Notes under the pieces: model-generated | The model's database searches: none | Seen by the model: only the letters and a program-made list of their open reading frames with translations | What the model was told of the DNA's origin: nothing | Program-made: the position numbers and the translations under genes | Assembly: GCF_024347435.1 (NCBI RefSeq) | Contig: NZ_AP025480.1 | Span: 868,001 to 932,000 of the forward strand | Direction: 5' to 3' | DNA from: Vibrio cyclitrophicus | GTDB lineage: Bacteria; Pseudomonadota; Gammaproteobacteria; Enterobacterales; Vibrionaceae | Length of the DNA stretch: 64,000 nt | In this document: piece after piece, positions 46,487 to 56,591 of the stretch | How positions within the stretch are numbered: the first letter of the stretch is position 1 | How the letters are laid out: every line of letters starts with the position of its first letter

Positions 46487-48415
46487 ATGATATCTAAAAC
46501 GTTTTCTGCTGATGGTGCTCTGGGTAAAGCGATTCCAGGGTTTCAACCACGACAAGCTCAGTTAGACATGGCTGAAGCGGTCTCACAAGCAATTCAACAA
46601 CAAAGCCAATTAGTTGTTGAGGCAGGGACGGGTACCGGTAAGACGTTTGCTTATCTAGTACCGGCACTGCTTAGTGGTAAGAAAACCATTATTAGTACGG
46701 GGTCAAAAAACCTTCAAGAACAGCTATTTCATCGTGACTTACCATTGATGGTCGATGCGCTTGGTTTTTATGGTCAGGTTGCTTTGCTGAAAGGTCGTTC
46801 AAACTATTTATGTTTGGATAGGTTGAGCCGCCAAATGATAGAGAGTCATGGCACTCATACTGATCCAACACTACTAGCGCAATTGGTAAAAGTTCGTAGT
46901 TGGTCGTCATCCACTCAGACGGGTGATTTGGGTGATTGTGATGATATCGCTGAAGACAGCCCTGTTATCCCGACTATTACCTCAACTAATGATAACTGCT
47001 TAGGTAAAGAGTGCCCAAGCTACACTGATTGCTTCGTGCTTAAGGCGCGTAAAAAAGCGATGGACTCTGATGTTGTTGTAGTGAACCACCACTTGTTCTT
47101 AGCGGATTTAGCGATTAAAGAAACCGGATTTGGTGAACTGATACCTGAAGCCGATGTGTTTATTTTCGATGAAGCGCACCAACTTCCTGATATCGCCAGT
47201 CAGTATTTCGGGCAATCGGTTTCTAGTCGACAGATCCAGGAGCTAGCCAAAGACATTGAAATCGCTTACCGAACTGAAGCCAAAGACATGCGTCAGCTGC
47301 AGAAAGTAGGGGATAGACTCGTTCAATCGTCAGCTGATCTGCGTATCGTACTCGGTGATACCGGCTTTCGTGGTAACTGGCGTGAAGCATTGAAGTCAGA
47401 GTCGATTGCAAGAGAGCTAGTACGTTTACAAGATGCGTTGCAGCTTGCGGTCGATGTATTGAAATTGGCACTGGGGCGAAGTCAGTTATTAGATACGGCT
47501 TTTGAGCGTGCAACGATGATTAAGTCGCGTATCGAACGTGTATGTGATGTGTCGATTACCGGTTATTCCTATTGGTATGACACCACGCCACGCCACTTTG
47601 CTTTACACATCACACCATTGTCGGTCGCGGATAAATTCCACGAACAAATCGAGCTTAAACCGGGAGCATGGGTGTTTACCTCAGCAACTTTGGCTGTGTC
47701 GGACGATTTCGACCATTTCACCTCTCGACTCGGGTTAAAACCGTCAGCACAGTTTTCACTGCCAAGCCCGTTTGACTATCCAAATCAGGCGCGTTTGTGT
47801 GTGCCTCGCTATCTTCCCGAACCAAATAGTCCCGGCTTAGCGGATAAGCTAGTAAGAATGTTGACCCCTGTGATTGAGCAAAACCAAGGTCGCTGTTTCT
47901 TCTTGTGTACCTCTCACAGCATGATGAAAGAGCTAGGCGAAAGATTCCGTGAAACGCTCTCGGTTCCAGTCCTGCTACAAGGTGAGACAAGTAAACAAAA
48001 AACCTTAGCCGAATTCATGGAATTAGGTAACGCATTGCTGGTAGCCACTGGCGCTTTCTGGGAAGGGATAGATGTTAGGGGCGACGCATTAAGCTGTGTT
48101 ATCATCGATAAATTGCCCTTTACAGCCCCTGATGATCCTTTATTAAAGGCTCGAATCGAAGACTGTAAGTTAAAAGGGGGGGATCCTTTTGCACAGGTGC
48201 AGTTGCCAGACGCTGTAATTACCTTGAAACAAGGTGTTGGCCGTTTGATACGTGATAAACGCGACAATGGCGCTTTGATTATTTGCGATAACCGCTTGGT
48301 GACTCGCGATTACGGTGGCATATTTTTGGCGAGTTTACCGCCTATCCCACGTACCCGTGACTTAGGGATTATTAAAGAATTCTTAGCTAAAGACCATTCA
48401 ACCGCTGCTGAGTAA
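46487..48415 (+). CDS. yoaA: ATP-dependent DNA helicase YoaA (DinG/XPD-like)
   Basis: Superfamily 2 Fe-S helicase implicated in DNA repair; E. coli YoaA works with the HolC subunit of Pol III. It has 642 residues with Walker A EAGTGTGKT (45-53), Fe-S cluster cysteines Cys109, Cys171, Cys176 and Cys182, DEAH box (IFDEAHQLPD) and motif VI QGVGRLIR. It is close to E. coli YoaA along its whole length and starts the conserved yoaA-tsaB-slp-fadD-rnd order. Confidence 0.95.
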   Translation: MISKTFSADGALGKAIPGFQPRQAQLDMAEAVSQAIQQQSQLVVEAGTGTGKTFAYLVPALLSGKKTIISTGSKNLQEQLFHRDLPLMVDALGFYGQVALLKGRSNYLCLDRLSRQMIESHGTHTDPTLLAQLVKVRSWSSSTQTGDLGDCDDIAEDSPVIPTITSTNDNCLGKECPSYTDCFVLKARKKAMDSDVVVVNHHLFLADLAIKETGFGELIPEADVFIFDEAHQLPDIASQYFGQSVSSRQIQELAKDIEIAYRTEAKDMRQLQKVGDRLVQSSADLRIVLGDTGFRGNWREALKSESIARELVRLQDALQLAVDVLKLALGRSQLLDTAFERATMIKSRIERVCDVSITGYSYWYDTTPRHFALHITPLSVADKFHEQIELKPGAWVFTSATLAVSDDFDHFTSRLGLKPSAQFSLPSPFDYPNQARLCVPRYLPEPNSPGLADKLVRMLTPVIEQNQGRCFFLCTSHSMMKELGERFRETLSVPVLLQGETSKQKTLAEFMELGNALLVATGAFWEGIDVRGDALSCVIIDKLPFTAPDDPLLKARIEDCKLKGGDPFAQVQLPDAVITLKQGVGRLIRDKRDNGALIICDNRLVTRDYGGIFLASLPPIPRTRDLGIIKEFLAKDHSTAAE

Positions 48416-48474
48416 TTAGCATTGTTGAGCTTAGCCATTATTTTTAGATTAGATAACGAATATTTGAGACACGA

Positions 48475-49176
48475 ATGAGCGCGAAAATTCTTGCAGTAGA
48501 TACCGCAACTGAAAACTGTTCAGTTGCACTAGTAATGGGTGACCAGGTGTTCGCACGTAGCGAAGAGGCTCCTCGAGACCATACGAAAAAAATTCTACCT
48601 ATGGTTGATGAAGTACTGAAAGAAGCGAATGTCGCTTTAACCGATATCGACGCAATCGCGTTTGGCCAAGGCCCAGGCAGTTTCACGGGTGTGCGTATTG
48701 GTATCGGTATTGCTCAAGGCTTGGCTTTTGGTGCTGATTTACCGATGATCGGTGTGTCTACATTGGCAGCGATGGCGCAGGGCAGCTACCGTAAATTTGG
48801 TGAAACGCACGTAGCAACAGCGATTGATGCTCGCATGAGTGAAGTGTACTGGGCTCGTTACAGCCGTGAACAAGATGGTCGTTGGACTGCAGTTGATGCT
48901 GAGTGTGTTACACCACCAAGCGAATTAGCTGCGCAGCTTGAAGCGGATTCTGAGACATGGGCAAAAGTCGGCACAGGGTGGGAAGCGTATGCAGAGCATA
49001 TGGACACACTAGCGATCAACACCAAAGCGTGTGAAGTGCTGTTCCCAGAAGCTCAAGATATGGCGTTCCTTGCTCAGTTTGCTTACGCAGACGGTAAAGC
49101 GGTTGCAGCAGAAGAGTCTGAGCCTGTTTATCTTCGTGATAAAGTGACGTGGAAAAAGCTGCCAGGTCGTGAGTAA
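48475..49176 (+). CDS. tsaB: tRNA threonylcarbamoyladenosine biosynthesis protein TsaB
   Basis: Scaffold subunit of the TsaBDE complex that makes t6A37 in ANN-decoding tRNAs. It has 233 residues and an ASKHA fold. [13 protein letters not shown] at the N-terminus and the dimer-interface [16 protein letters not shown] near residue 63 identify it. It lies 59 bp after yoaA on the same strand. Confidence 0.95.
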   Translation: MSAKILAVDTATENCSVALVMGDQVFARSEEAPRDHTKKILPMVDEVLKEANVALTDIDAIAFGQGPGSFTGVRIGIGIAQGLAFGADLPMIGVSTLAAMAQGSYRKFGETHVATAIDARMSEVYWARYSREQDGRWTAVDAECVTPPSELAAQLEADSETWAKVGTGWEAYAEHMDTLAINTKACEVLFPEAQDMAFLAQFAYADGKAVAAEESEPVYLRDKVTWKKLPGRE

Positions 49177-49232
49177 ATAGGTACTGTTTGGCTCTGCAAC
49201 ATATCTTGTAGAGCCATGATAAACTCATAATT

Positions 49233-49274
49233 CAGATCACTAAAGTCAGATCACTAAAGTCAGATCACTAAAGT
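49233..49274. repeat. 14-bp tandem repeat x3 (CAGATCACTAAAGT)
   Basis: Three exact copies directly upstream of the 49296 gene, in its leader or promoter. Each copy has one GATC site. Confidence 0.9.
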
Positions 49275-49295
49275 CAGGTATAAAACTCTTCAAGC

Positions 49296-49601
49296 ATGGT
49301 TTCAATAAACGGCTTACCTCCTTCTTCGATAGGCAATACATCCAAAACCAATCGAACCAATAAAAAGAATGAGGTAAAAAAAGGCGATGCAAAAACCTCA
49401 GTTGGTCAGCCAACTAGGGTCGCGAATGCTGTCTCGCATTCGATTCGCCAAGTTAAAGAATCTGAGATTCACAAAGCTCAGGTTCAATATGATCTTCCTG
49501 AAGGACGTGGACGACGTGCGATGGAAGAGTATATGGATGTGATGAATCAAGCTAAAAAAGAGGAACTTGCGAAGCTTATTGGGGTCGATATTTATATCTA
49601 G
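49296..49601 (+). CDS. Hypothetical protein between tsaB and slp (101 aa)
   Basis: Not recognised. The N-terminal half is polar and Ser/Thr/Lys/Asn-rich, probably disordered (SIGNTSKTNRTNKKNEVKKG). The C-terminal half is predicted helical (GRRAMEEYMDVMNQAKKEELAKL) and ends IGVDIYI. A disordered head with a helical tail recalls small regulatory binding proteins such as FlgM, but there is no sequence match to justify a name. It is an extra gene compared with the E. coli tsaB-yeaY order. The ATG lacks a strong ribosome site. Confidence 0.65.
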   Translation: MVSINGLPPSSIGNTSKTNRTNKKNEVKKGDAKTSVGQPTRVANAVSHSIRQVKESEIHKAQVQYDLPEGRGRRAMEEYMDVMNQAKKEELAKLIGVDIYI

Positions 49602-49640
49602 CTTTGCGCTCTTATTTCTCCTGTTCCAAGGACCAGCATT

Positions 49641-50201
49641 ATGTTTTCTCTCATTTCTAAATCTCGCTTATTTTTCCTTGTTGCTTTCTCTTCGATGGTG
49701 ATGGGGTGCTCATCGCTTCCAAAAGAACTTAATGCAAACTCAGAACAAGTGGTTACCAATTATCAGGAATGGGTAAACACCCTACCGGATGCGGGCGATG
49801 TTCGCTTAGGTGGTGTGATTGCCAAAGTAACTAACTTGAAAGATAAGACGCGTGTTGAAGTGGTTAATATGGCGATCTCAAGTAACGGAAAACCTGATCT
49901 AGATGCCGAGCCAAAAGGGCGTTTTGTTGCGTACATTGATGGTTATGTTGAACCATTGAGCTTTGCTGAAGGCCGATTGGTTACTTTAGTTGGCACATCA
50001 AATGGCTCAGAAGATAGCACCATTGGTGATTATCCTTATACCTTCCCAGTCATGAATGTATATAACCAACGCTTGTGGCAAATTACAGAGAGAGTGGTTG
50101 TGAACGACTTTGCTCCTACCTATTATTCATGTCGCAGCTTACATTGTCGTAGTTTCCAAACGATGCCAAGACAAGGCCGCGTAATTAAAGACGTCGAATA
50201 G
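49641..50201 (+). CDS. Slp/YeaY family outer-membrane lipoprotein
   Basis: 186-residue lipoprotein with lipobox MVMGC (Cys23) after a hydrophobic signal. The Slp-type body has LGGVIAKVTN, TRVEVV, GRFVAYIDGYVEP and a C-terminal Cys pair (YYSCRSLHCRSF). E. coli yeaY occupies the same place next to tsaB. Function is unclear; E. coli Slp is starvation-induced. Confidence 0.88.
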   Translation: MFSLISKSRLFFLVAFSSMVMGCSSLPKELNANSEQVVTNYQEWVNTLPDAGDVRLGGVIAKVTNLKDKTRVEVVNMAISSNGKPDLDAEPKGRFVAYIDGYVEPLSFAEGRLVTLVGTSNGSEDSTIGDYPYTFPVMNVYNQRLWQITERVVVNDFAPTYYSCRSLHCRSFQTMPRQGRVIKDVE

Positions 50202-50254
50202 GCAGAGTTGGTTAAGATTTATGGATACATCAAAACAGGGAAAACAAACCGTAT

Positions 50255-51106
50255 ATGATTGAAAAGTCATACTCCCTTGCAAGTGGAACACTTGCAACAC
50301 AGCAGATTGGTAACCCAAAAACGACCGCAACGACGGTCGTTTTTATTCATGGGTGGCTTGATAACTCAGCGAGCTTTTCTTCTGTTATATCGAATCTACA
50401 AGTACTTTCACCAAATTCTCATCTGGTTGCGATTGACCTCTTTGGTCATGGCTTTTCATCTCATAAGTCAGGCAGTTACTACCCATTTCACGACTATATC
50501 GATGATTTGCATCAGTTGGTGACTAAATTATCGCCAAACAGACTGGTACTAGTAGGACATTCACTTGGTGCATTGATCGCAAGTTGCTATAGTGCCGCCT
50601 TTCCTGAAAAGGTGTCAGGATTAATTCAAATTGAAGGTCACGGACCTCTTTCAGAAGCTCCCCACGAAACAGTCTCTCGCTTGAGGGAAGGGGTACTCAG
50701 TCGTCTTCGACAGCGAAGAAAGCCTTCACGTCCTCTAGCAAGCCTTGAGGATGCTATTAAGCTGAGAGTTCACGCCAATCAAATTAAAGCAGAACTTATT
50801 GCTCCTATTGTTGAGCGAGGTATTGCCGAGTTCGAGAACTCTTGGCAATGGCGATGCGACCCTAACCTAAAATGTGACTCGTTGTATCGTATGTCACAGA
50901 CGCATGCTGAAGTGATCATGGCGGCTATTGAATGCCCTCAATTAATAGTTTTAGGGAATGATGGATTCCGACATTTGCAGCATAATCGCTACAAATCAGC
51001 CCATAGTTCTCTGCATATAGAGACTATTCCTGGCGGACATCATTGTCATTTAGAGAGCCCAGAGCTAGTTTCAGAGCTAATTCTTGGTGTAGTTAACAAA
51101 ATTTAA
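50255..51106 (+). CDS. Alpha/beta hydrolase
   Basis: 283-residue serine hydrolase of unknown substrate. HGWLDNSASF (near 32) forms the oxyanion strand, the nucleophile elbow is GHSLGA (Ser near 101), and the catalytic His is probably in PGGHHCHLE near residue 266. It sits between slp and fadD, so a lipid or ester substrate is possible, but that is only context. Start ATG 50255 follows a loosely spaced AGGGAAAA. Confidence 0.85.
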   Translation: MIEKSYSLASGTLATQQIGNPKTTATTVVFIHGWLDNSASFSSVISNLQVLSPNSHLVAIDLFGHGFSSHKSGSYYPFHDYIDDLHQLVTKLSPNRLVLVGHSLGALIASCYSAAFPEKVSGLIQIEGHGPLSEAPHETVSRLREGVLSRLRQRRKPSRPLASLEDAIKLRVHANQIKAELIAPIVERGIAEFENSWQWRCDPNLKCDSLYRMSQTHAEVIMAAIECPQLIVLGNDGFRHLQHNRYKSAHSSLHIETIPGGHHCHLESPELVSELILGVVNKI

Positions 51107-51122
51107 ACAAGTGTTTGAGCCT

Positions 51123-51142
51123 TTTAGTGCTCATGCACTAAA
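51123..51142 (+). other. Hairpin in the fadD 5' region
   Basis: TTTAGTGC-TCAT-GCACTAAA, an 8-bp perfect stem about 70 bp upstream of the fadD start and just after the hydrolase stop. It could be an operator or an mRNA hairpin. It does not match the E. coli FadR consensus. Confidence 0.4.
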
Positions 51143-51211
51143 GCTGTGCTGTAATACCGCAATGATAAATAGCGGCGAGCAGTCGTCAGCTGATAAACGA
51201 GGAGTAACATC

Positions 51212-52906
51212 GTGGATAAACCTTGGCTTTCACGTTATCCAAGTGACGTACCAGAAACGATCAACCCAGATCAGTACCCATCTCTTATTGAAATGTTCGA
51301 ACAGTCGGTACAGAAGTACGCAGACCAACCGGCATTCGAGAACATGGGGTCTATCATGACATTCCGTAAGCTTGAAGAGCGCAGTCGTGCTTTTGCTGCT
51401 TACCTGCAGAATGATCTGAAACTGAAGAAAGGCGATCGTGTCGCACTTATGATGCCAAACCTGCTGCAATACCCAATTGCACTCTTTGGTGTATTGCGTG
51501 CAGGTATGATTGCAGTGAACGTCAACCCGCTGTATACGCCTCGTGAACTTGAACATCAACTGAACGATTCTGGTGCAAAGGCGATTGTGATCGTATCTAA
51601 CTTTGCGAGTACGCTAGAAAAAGTGGTGGACAACACTCCAGTTAAACACGTTGTTCTAACCAGTCTAGGGCAAATGCTGCCGCGTGCTAAAGGAACAATT
51701 GTCGACTTCGTTGTGAAATACGTAAAAGGTATGGTACCTAAGTATGATCTGCCGGGTGCTATCTCGTTTCGAAAAGCGCTGCACAAAGGCCGTCGTCTGC
51801 AATATGTGAAGCCGTTTATGGCGGGTGATGACATCGCGTTCCTACAGTACACGGGTGGCACAACGGGCGTAGCGAAAGGCGCAATCCTAACGCATCGCAA
51901 TATGATTGCGAACGTACTTCAAGCGAAAGGGGCATACGGCCCTGTATTGCAAGAAGGCCGAGAACTGGTGGTAACAGCTTTGCCGCTATACCACGTATTC
52001 GCGCTGACTGTGAACTGTTTATTGTTTGTTGAGATGGGTGGTCGAAACCTGCTTATTACTAACCCTCGCGATATTCCTGGTTTCATCAAAGAGCTACAAA
52101 AGGTCCCATTTACTGCGATTACAGGCGTAAACACGCTGTTCAATGCACTAGTAAACAACGAAGATTTCCACGAGCTAGATTTCAGTAACTTACGCTTGTC
52201 TGTTGGTGGCGGTATGGCGGTTCAACGTGCTGTTGCTGAACAATGGAAGAAAGTGACAGGTATTCACTTGCTGGAAGGTTATGGTTTAACCGAGTGTGCT
52301 CCTTTGGTTACGGGTAATCCTTATGACTTGAAAGACTACACGGGTGCAATCGGCTTGCCTGTACCATCGACGGAAGTTCGTATCATTGATGATGAAGGTA
52401 AAGTAATTGCCAATGATCAAGTGGGTGAATTGCAAGTTCGTGGTCCTCAAGTGATGCAAGGTTACTGGCAACGCCCAGAAGCGACCAAAGAGGTGATCGA
52501 TCAAGACGGTTGGTTATCGACAGGTGACATCGTTAAGTTTGACGAAGAAGGCTTGCTGTACATCGTTGACCGTAAGAAAGACATGATTCTTGTGTCTGGA
52601 TTTAACGTCTACCCGAACGAGATTGAAGACGTAGTGGCTCTGCATGGTAAAGTGTTAGAAGTAGCGGCTATCGGCCAACCTCATGAGGTGTCTGGTGAGC
52701 TGGTTAAGATTTACGTGGTAAAACGTGATCCTAGCCTAACCAAAGAAGACATTATCGCGCACTGTCGTGAACACCTAACTGGCTACAAGATCCCTAAATT
52801 GATTGAGTTCCGTGAAGAGTTACCGAAAACCAATGTCGGTAAGATTTTGCGCCGTGTATTACGTGAAGAGAATGATGCTGAGCTTGCTAAACGCGCAAGC
52901 GAGTAA
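51212..52906 (+). CDS. fadD: Long-chain fatty acid-CoA ligase
   Basis: Activates imported long-chain fatty acids to acyl-CoA for beta-oxidation, peripheral at the inner membrane. It has 564 residues. The AMP-binding P-loop is [12 protein letters not shown], followed by [11 protein letters not shown] and the FACS signature region around [21 protein letters not shown]. It starts with GTG (51212) preceded by GAGGAG. Position before rnd is conserved with E. coli. Confidence 0.96.
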   Translation: MDKPWLSRYPSDVPETINPDQYPSLIEMFEQSVQKYADQPAFENMGSIMTFRKLEERSRAFAAYLQNDLKLKKGDRVALMMPNLLQYPIALFGVLRAGMIAVNVNPLYTPRELEHQLNDSGAKAIVIVSNFASTLEKVVDNTPVKHVVLTSLGQMLPRAKGTIVDFVVKYVKGMVPKYDLPGAISFRKALHKGRRLQYVKPFMAGDDIAFLQYTGGTTGVAKGAILTHRNMIANVLQAKGAYGPVLQEGRELVVTALPLYHVFALTVNCLLFVEMGGRNLLITNPRDIPGFIKELQKVPFTAITGVNTLFNALVNNEDFHELDFSNLRLSVGGGMAVQRAVAEQWKKVTGIHLLEGYGLTECAPLVTGNPYDLKDYTGAIGLPVPSTEVRIIDDEGKVIANDQVGELQVRGPQVMQGYWQRPEATKEVIDQDGWLSTGDIVKFDEEGLLYIVDRKKDMILVSGFNVYPNEIEDVVALHGKVLEVAAIGQPHEVSGELVKIYVVKRDPSLTKEDIIAHCREHLTGYKIPKLIEFREELPKTNVGKILRRVLREENDAELAKRASE

Positions 52907-52985
52907 CGAGCTAATTTTCGAGTAGCCATCGCACCAGAAACCATCGAAGTGCTTAATCTAAGCGAGCGCCGAAAAATGGTGTTAG

Positions 52986-53013
52986 AATGCCGACAGTTAA
53001 TGTCGGCATTTTT
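52986..53013 (+). terminator. fadD terminator / rnd leader hairpin
   Basis: AATGCCGACA/TGTCGGCATT stem with loop GTTAA and a T5 run, 80 bp after fadD and 38 bp before the rnd start. A TAGAAT -10-like sequence (52983-52988) overlaps its left arm. Confidence 0.75.
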
Positions 53014-53050
53014 GTATCCGGCGATCAAAGTAAAACCAGTGAGAGTTTTT

Positions 53051-54169
53051 GTGGATTATCAAATCATTACCCAATTGAAAGACCTTGAGCGAGTTTGCCA
53101 ACAAGCACGTGAAGCCGATGTCGTTATGCTTGATACGGAGTTTGTTCGTACAAGAACCTATTACCCTCAATTAGGCTTGATTCAGTTATTTGATGGTGAA
53201 ACGCTGTCACTGATTGACCCTATTGCTCTTGGTGAAATGACACCGTTTGTAGGGTTGTTAAAAGATGCTTCTGTCCTAAAAGTGCTGCATGCTTGCGGTG
53301 AAGATTTAGAAGTATTCCAGAACGCATTTGGTTGCACGCCAACTCCAATGGTCGATACTCAGATCATGGCGGCTTTTTTAGGTCATGGCTTATCAACTGG
53401 CTTTGCTGCCTTGGTTTCAGAGTTTGTCGGTGTTGATTTAGACAAGAGTGAATCTCGCACTGATTGGCTAGCTCGTCCGCTTTCTCAAAAACAGCTCGAC
53501 TATGCTGCGGCAGACGTTCATTACCTAATGCCTATGTACAACAAGCTTCTAGAAAAAGTGATGGAAGCAGGCTGGTGGGAAGCGGCTCAACAAGAGTCTG
53601 ATTTACAAGTGGCTAAGCGTATCCGTAAAGCAAACCCTGACAGCGCTTACCTTGATATTAAGGGTGCGTGGCAGTTAAAGCCTAAGCAGCTCGCTATCTT
53701 AAGACCCCTTGCAACTTGGCGTTTAAAAGAAGCGATTAAGCGCGATTTAGCGTTGAACTTTGTATTCAAAGAGCAAGACTTGTGGGCCGTGGCGCGTTTT
53801 TCGATGAAAGATCCCAAGCAAATGGAGCAAGAAGGTTTTGATTACCGCTCTGTACGCCGCCATGGTGCTAAAATCAGTTCAATCGTTAAGTTAGCTGAGC
53901 ATACTCCAGAAGAAGAGTACCCAGCACCAGTAGAACGCTTAATGGACTATCCAGGCTACAAGCAAGTATTCAAAGTGTTGAAAGACGAAGTGAAAACGGC
54001 ATCGCAACACAGTGGTTTAGCAACGGAATTTTTAGCATCCAAGAAGCAACTAAATCAAGTGTTGAGCTGGGTTTGGAAACATGACCGTAACCCTGAGAAA
54101 TTGCCTGATGTTATGCAAGGCTGGCGTTTAGAAGTGGTTGGCGAGAAGCTTAACAAAGCGATCAAATAA
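53051..54169 (+). CDS. rnd: Ribonuclease D
   Basis: DEDD-family 3'-5' exoribonuclease in tRNA 3' maturation, 372 residues. The N-terminal exonuclease domain has DTEFVRTRTYYP (Asp28, Glu30), CGEDLEVF and DYAAADVHYL. One or two HRDC domains follow from about residue 210. Start: GTG 53051 (then DYQIITQLK) aligns with E. coli MNYQMIT. The frame remains open upstream from 52949, but that part spans the terminator hairpin and is not coding. Confidence 0.93.
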   Translation: MDYQIITQLKDLERVCQQAREADVVMLDTEFVRTRTYYPQLGLIQLFDGETLSLIDPIALGEMTPFVGLLKDASVLKVLHACGEDLEVFQNAFGCTPTPMVDTQIMAAFLGHGLSTGFAALVSEFVGVDLDKSESRTDWLARPLSQKQLDYAAADVHYLMPMYNKLLEKVMEAGWWEAAQQESDLQVAKRIRKANPDSAYLDIKGAWQLKPKQLAILRPLATWRLKEAIKRDLALNFVFKEQDLWAVARFSMKDPKQMEQEGFDYRSVRRHGAKISSIVKLAEHTPEEEYPAPVERLMDYPGYKQVFKVLKDEVKTASQHSGLATEFLASKKQLNQVLSWVWKHDRNPEKLPDVMQGWRLEVVGEKLNKAIK

Positions 54170-54221
54170 CCGTTTATTGCTCCCAAGTTTAAGCGAACTA
54201 CAACTATAAAATTGTAGACAC

Positions 54222-54249
54222 AAAAAAGAGAGCCTAGGCTCTCTTTTTT
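54222..54249. terminator. Bidirectional terminator rnd / minE
   Basis: 13-bp inverted repeat AAAAAAGAGAGCC/GGCTCTCTTTTTT separated by 2 bp, between convergent genes. Confidence 0.85.
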
Positions 54250-54282
54250 ATTGAGTATTGATAAGCACGGCTCTAGCTCTAC

Positions 54283-54546
54283 TTATCGATCTTCTTCTGG
54301 AAGTTTAACATTCAGCTCTAATACTGAAATGTCGTCATCTTTGTGTTCGAACGTTAGATCAACCATTGAAGGATCCACCTCAACGTACTTTGCAATACAC
54401 TTCAAGATGTCTTCTTTTAGTTGTGGTAAGTATGACGGTGCTGGGTCGTCATGGCTACGTCGCTCTGCAACAATGATCTGCAAACGCTCCTTGGCTAGGT
54501 TTGCGGTTGTCTTTTTCTGTGGTCTAAAAAACTCTAATAATGACAT
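54283..54546 (-). CDS. minE: Cell division topological specificity factor MinE
   Basis: 87-residue activator of MinD ATPase that drives pole-to-pole oscillation. The N-terminal membrane and MinD-binding stretch [25 protein letters not shown] is typical, with a C-terminal dimerisation region ([18 protein letters not shown]). Last gene of minCDE, 6 bp after minD. Confidence 0.96.
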   Translation of the reverse strand: MSLLEFFRPQKKTTANLAKERLQIIVAERRSHDDPAPSYLPQLKEDILKCIAKYVEVDPSMVDLTFEHKDDDISVLELNVKLPEEDR

Positions 54547-54552
54547 TGCGTA

Positions 54553-55365
54553 TTAGCCCCCGAACAGTCTTTTGAAGATGCCTTTCTTCTGCTCCGTTAA
54601 GAAACGGAAGTCTACTTGGTTACCCAGTAGTCGTTCTACAGTATCATTGTAAGCCATGCCTGCATCGGTTGCTTCGTCAAAGATAACGGGCACACCTTTG
54701 TTCGATGCGTTCAATACCGCTTGGCTCTCTGGAATTACACCCAGTAGAGATATGTGCAGAATTTCTTCAACGTCTTCTACACTTAGCATCTCACCTTGAG
54801 TCACACGTGCTGGGTTGTAGCGAGTCAGTAAAAGGTGCGTTTTCACTGGCTCTAAGCCGTCTTCTGAACGACGAGATTTAGAGTCAAGAATACCTAGAAT
54901 ACGGTCTGAATCGCGTACAGAAGAAACTTCTGGGTTAGTCGTAACAATCGCTTCGTCAGCGAAGTACAACGCCATCAGAGCACCTTGCTCGATACCTGCC
55001 GGAGAATCACAGATGATGAAATCAAAGCCCATTTCATCCAGTTCATCAAATACACGACGAACACCATCTTTCGTCAGTGCGTCTTTATCACGAGTTTGAG
55101 ACGCAGGAAGAATGAACAGGTTTTCCGTGCGCTTGTCTTTGATCATCGCTTGGTTCAGCGTCGCTTCACCATTGATAACGTTAACGAAGTCGTAAACAAC
55201 ACGACGCTCACAACCCATGATTAAATCTAGGTTACGCAGACCGATATCAAAGTCGATAACTGCGGTTTTCTTTCCTTTTAAAGCCAAACCCGAGGCTATA
55301 GCTGCACTGGAGGTCGTTTTGCCTACCCCGCCTTTACCTGACGTTACAACGATAATGCGTGCCAT
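54553..55365 (-). CDS. minD: Septum-site determining protein MinD
   Basis: ParA-like ATPase that binds membrane and recruits MinC. It has 270 residues, a deviant Walker A GKGGVGKTT (10-18) with signature Lys11, and the C-terminal amphipathic membrane-targeting helix (KKGIFKRLFGG). Confidence 0.97.
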   Translation of the reverse strand: MARIIVVTSGKGGVGKTTSSAAIASGLALKGKKTAVIDFDIGLRNLDLIMGCERRVVYDFVNVINGEATLNQAMIKDKRTENLFILPASQTRDKDALTKDGVRRVFDELDEMGFDFIICDSPAGIEQGALMALYFADEAIVTTNPEVSSVRDSDRILGILDSKSRRSEDGLEPVKTHLLLTRYNPARVTQGEMLSVEDVEEILHISLLGVIPESQAVLNASNKGVPVIFDEATDAGMAYNDTVERLLGNQVDFRFLTEQKKGIFKRLFGG

Positions 55366-55386
55366 TCTGTTTTCCTTTTATTTCTC

Positions 55387-56049
55387 TTATATTGCGAGGA
55401 CATCAACGTTTAATACATCGTTTGCCATACTGAACATGGTTTTCTTCTGCCAGTACTCGCTATCAATTTGATCGCTGAGCCAGTAATTTCCAGCAATGGA
55501 AACCAGCTCGGCTTGTAAATCATTACAAATTATTTTTGCTTCAGTTTGACCACTTGCACCTGCAATAGCACGGCCTCGTAAAGTGCCATGAATATGGATG
55601 CTGCCATCGGCTATCACTTCTGCTCCGGCGCTTACATGGCTTAGGATTAATAGATCGCCATCTTTTGCATACACCTGTTGGCCTGAACGAATCGGTGTTC
55701 TCACCACTTTTATCGGAGCCATTTTCGCCGGAGCTTGAGAGGGAGACTTGCTTGCTGTCATAACAGCAAAGCCAGCTTCTTTCGCTAGGTTTTGCATACG
55801 CTTATCAGAACAGCCAGCCACGCCAACCGGGATCATGCCCGCTTGAGAGATACCGCTTTTCAGTCGAATAAAGTCGATATCGCCTGCGACTTTACTGATG
55901 TTGATAACAACGGGCGCAGCAGCGAAAAACGTAGGTGCTTGGTCTACCTTCTCTTGAAGAAAAGACACTGCATTTTCGACTTGATCATCGGATAAGTGCA
56001 ATACAGATAGCGTAAAACTGCTACCTTTTAGATCTGGGTTACTAGACAT
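55387..56049 (-). CDS. minC: Septum-site determining protein MinC
   Basis: FtsZ-polymer inhibitor, 220 residues: an N-terminal FtsZ-interacting domain ([17 protein letters not shown]) and a C-terminal beta-helical MinD-binding domain ([31 protein letters not shown]). Start ATG 56049 ([12 protein letters not shown]). Seven further upstream codons are open but unsupported. First gene of minCDE. Confidence 0.95.
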   Translation of the reverse strand: MSSNPDLKGSSFTLSVLHLSDDQVENAVSFLQEKVDQAPTFFAAAPVVINISKVAGDIDFIRLKSGISQAGMIPVGVAGCSDKRMQNLAKEAGFAVMTASKSPSQAPAKMAPIKVVRTPIRSGQQVYAKDGDLLILSHVSAGAEVIADGSIHIHGTLRGRAIAGASGQTEAKIICNDLQAELVSIAGNYWLSDQIDSEYWQKKTMFSMANDVLNVDVLAI

Positions 56050-56270
56050 CGAAAAACTACAGGACCTCAATAGCGAATGGGTACAATTTCTTTATCAATA
56101 AAATAAAGGGCATTGCCTGAAACTAGGTTTATCATGTTATATTCCCAAACCAAGCACAGCAAGTAATCTTGTTGTCAAATGAACGTTTTGTTCTCAATAT
56201 TTCCCCAACATAAACTATTGATCTCGCAAGTGAGAGTTTTGTAGTCATAAACAATTAAAAAAGGTTTGTC

Positions 56271-56561
56271 ATGCTGTGTTCTATATATAAAAGTTCAAAG
56301 AAAGAAGGAACATACCTTTATATCCCTAAGAAGGATGATTTCTCACAAGTTCCTGACGCATTGATGCAAATGTTTGGTAAACCTAGTTTTGTAATGGTAA
56401 TTAAAATGGATGGCCGTAAACTGGCTCAAGTGAACATCGATAAAGTGAGAGAGTCACTGAATACCGATGGTTTCTTTTTGCAGGTTCCGCCACCACCGGT
56501 TAATGAGCTTGAGCTTCATAAAGAGCGTAAATCGCAACAAAAAGTTCAAGACGAAGAGTGA
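56271..56561 (+). CDS. ycgL: YcgL domain protein
   Basis: 96-residue small cytoplasmic protein of the YcgL family, function unknown. Typical segments are [30 protein letters not shown] and [13 protein letters not shown]. It is divergent from minC, as in enterics, and 30 bp upstream of the transglycosylase gene, probably one transcript. Confidence 0.9.
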   Translation: MLCSIYKSSKKEGTYLYIPKKDDFSQVPDALMQMFGKPSFVMVIKMDGRKLAQVNIDKVRESLNTDGFFLQVPPPPVNELELHKERKSQQKVQDEE

Positions 56562-56591
56562 TAGCCACCTCAATTCAGGGAGGAGTGATCG

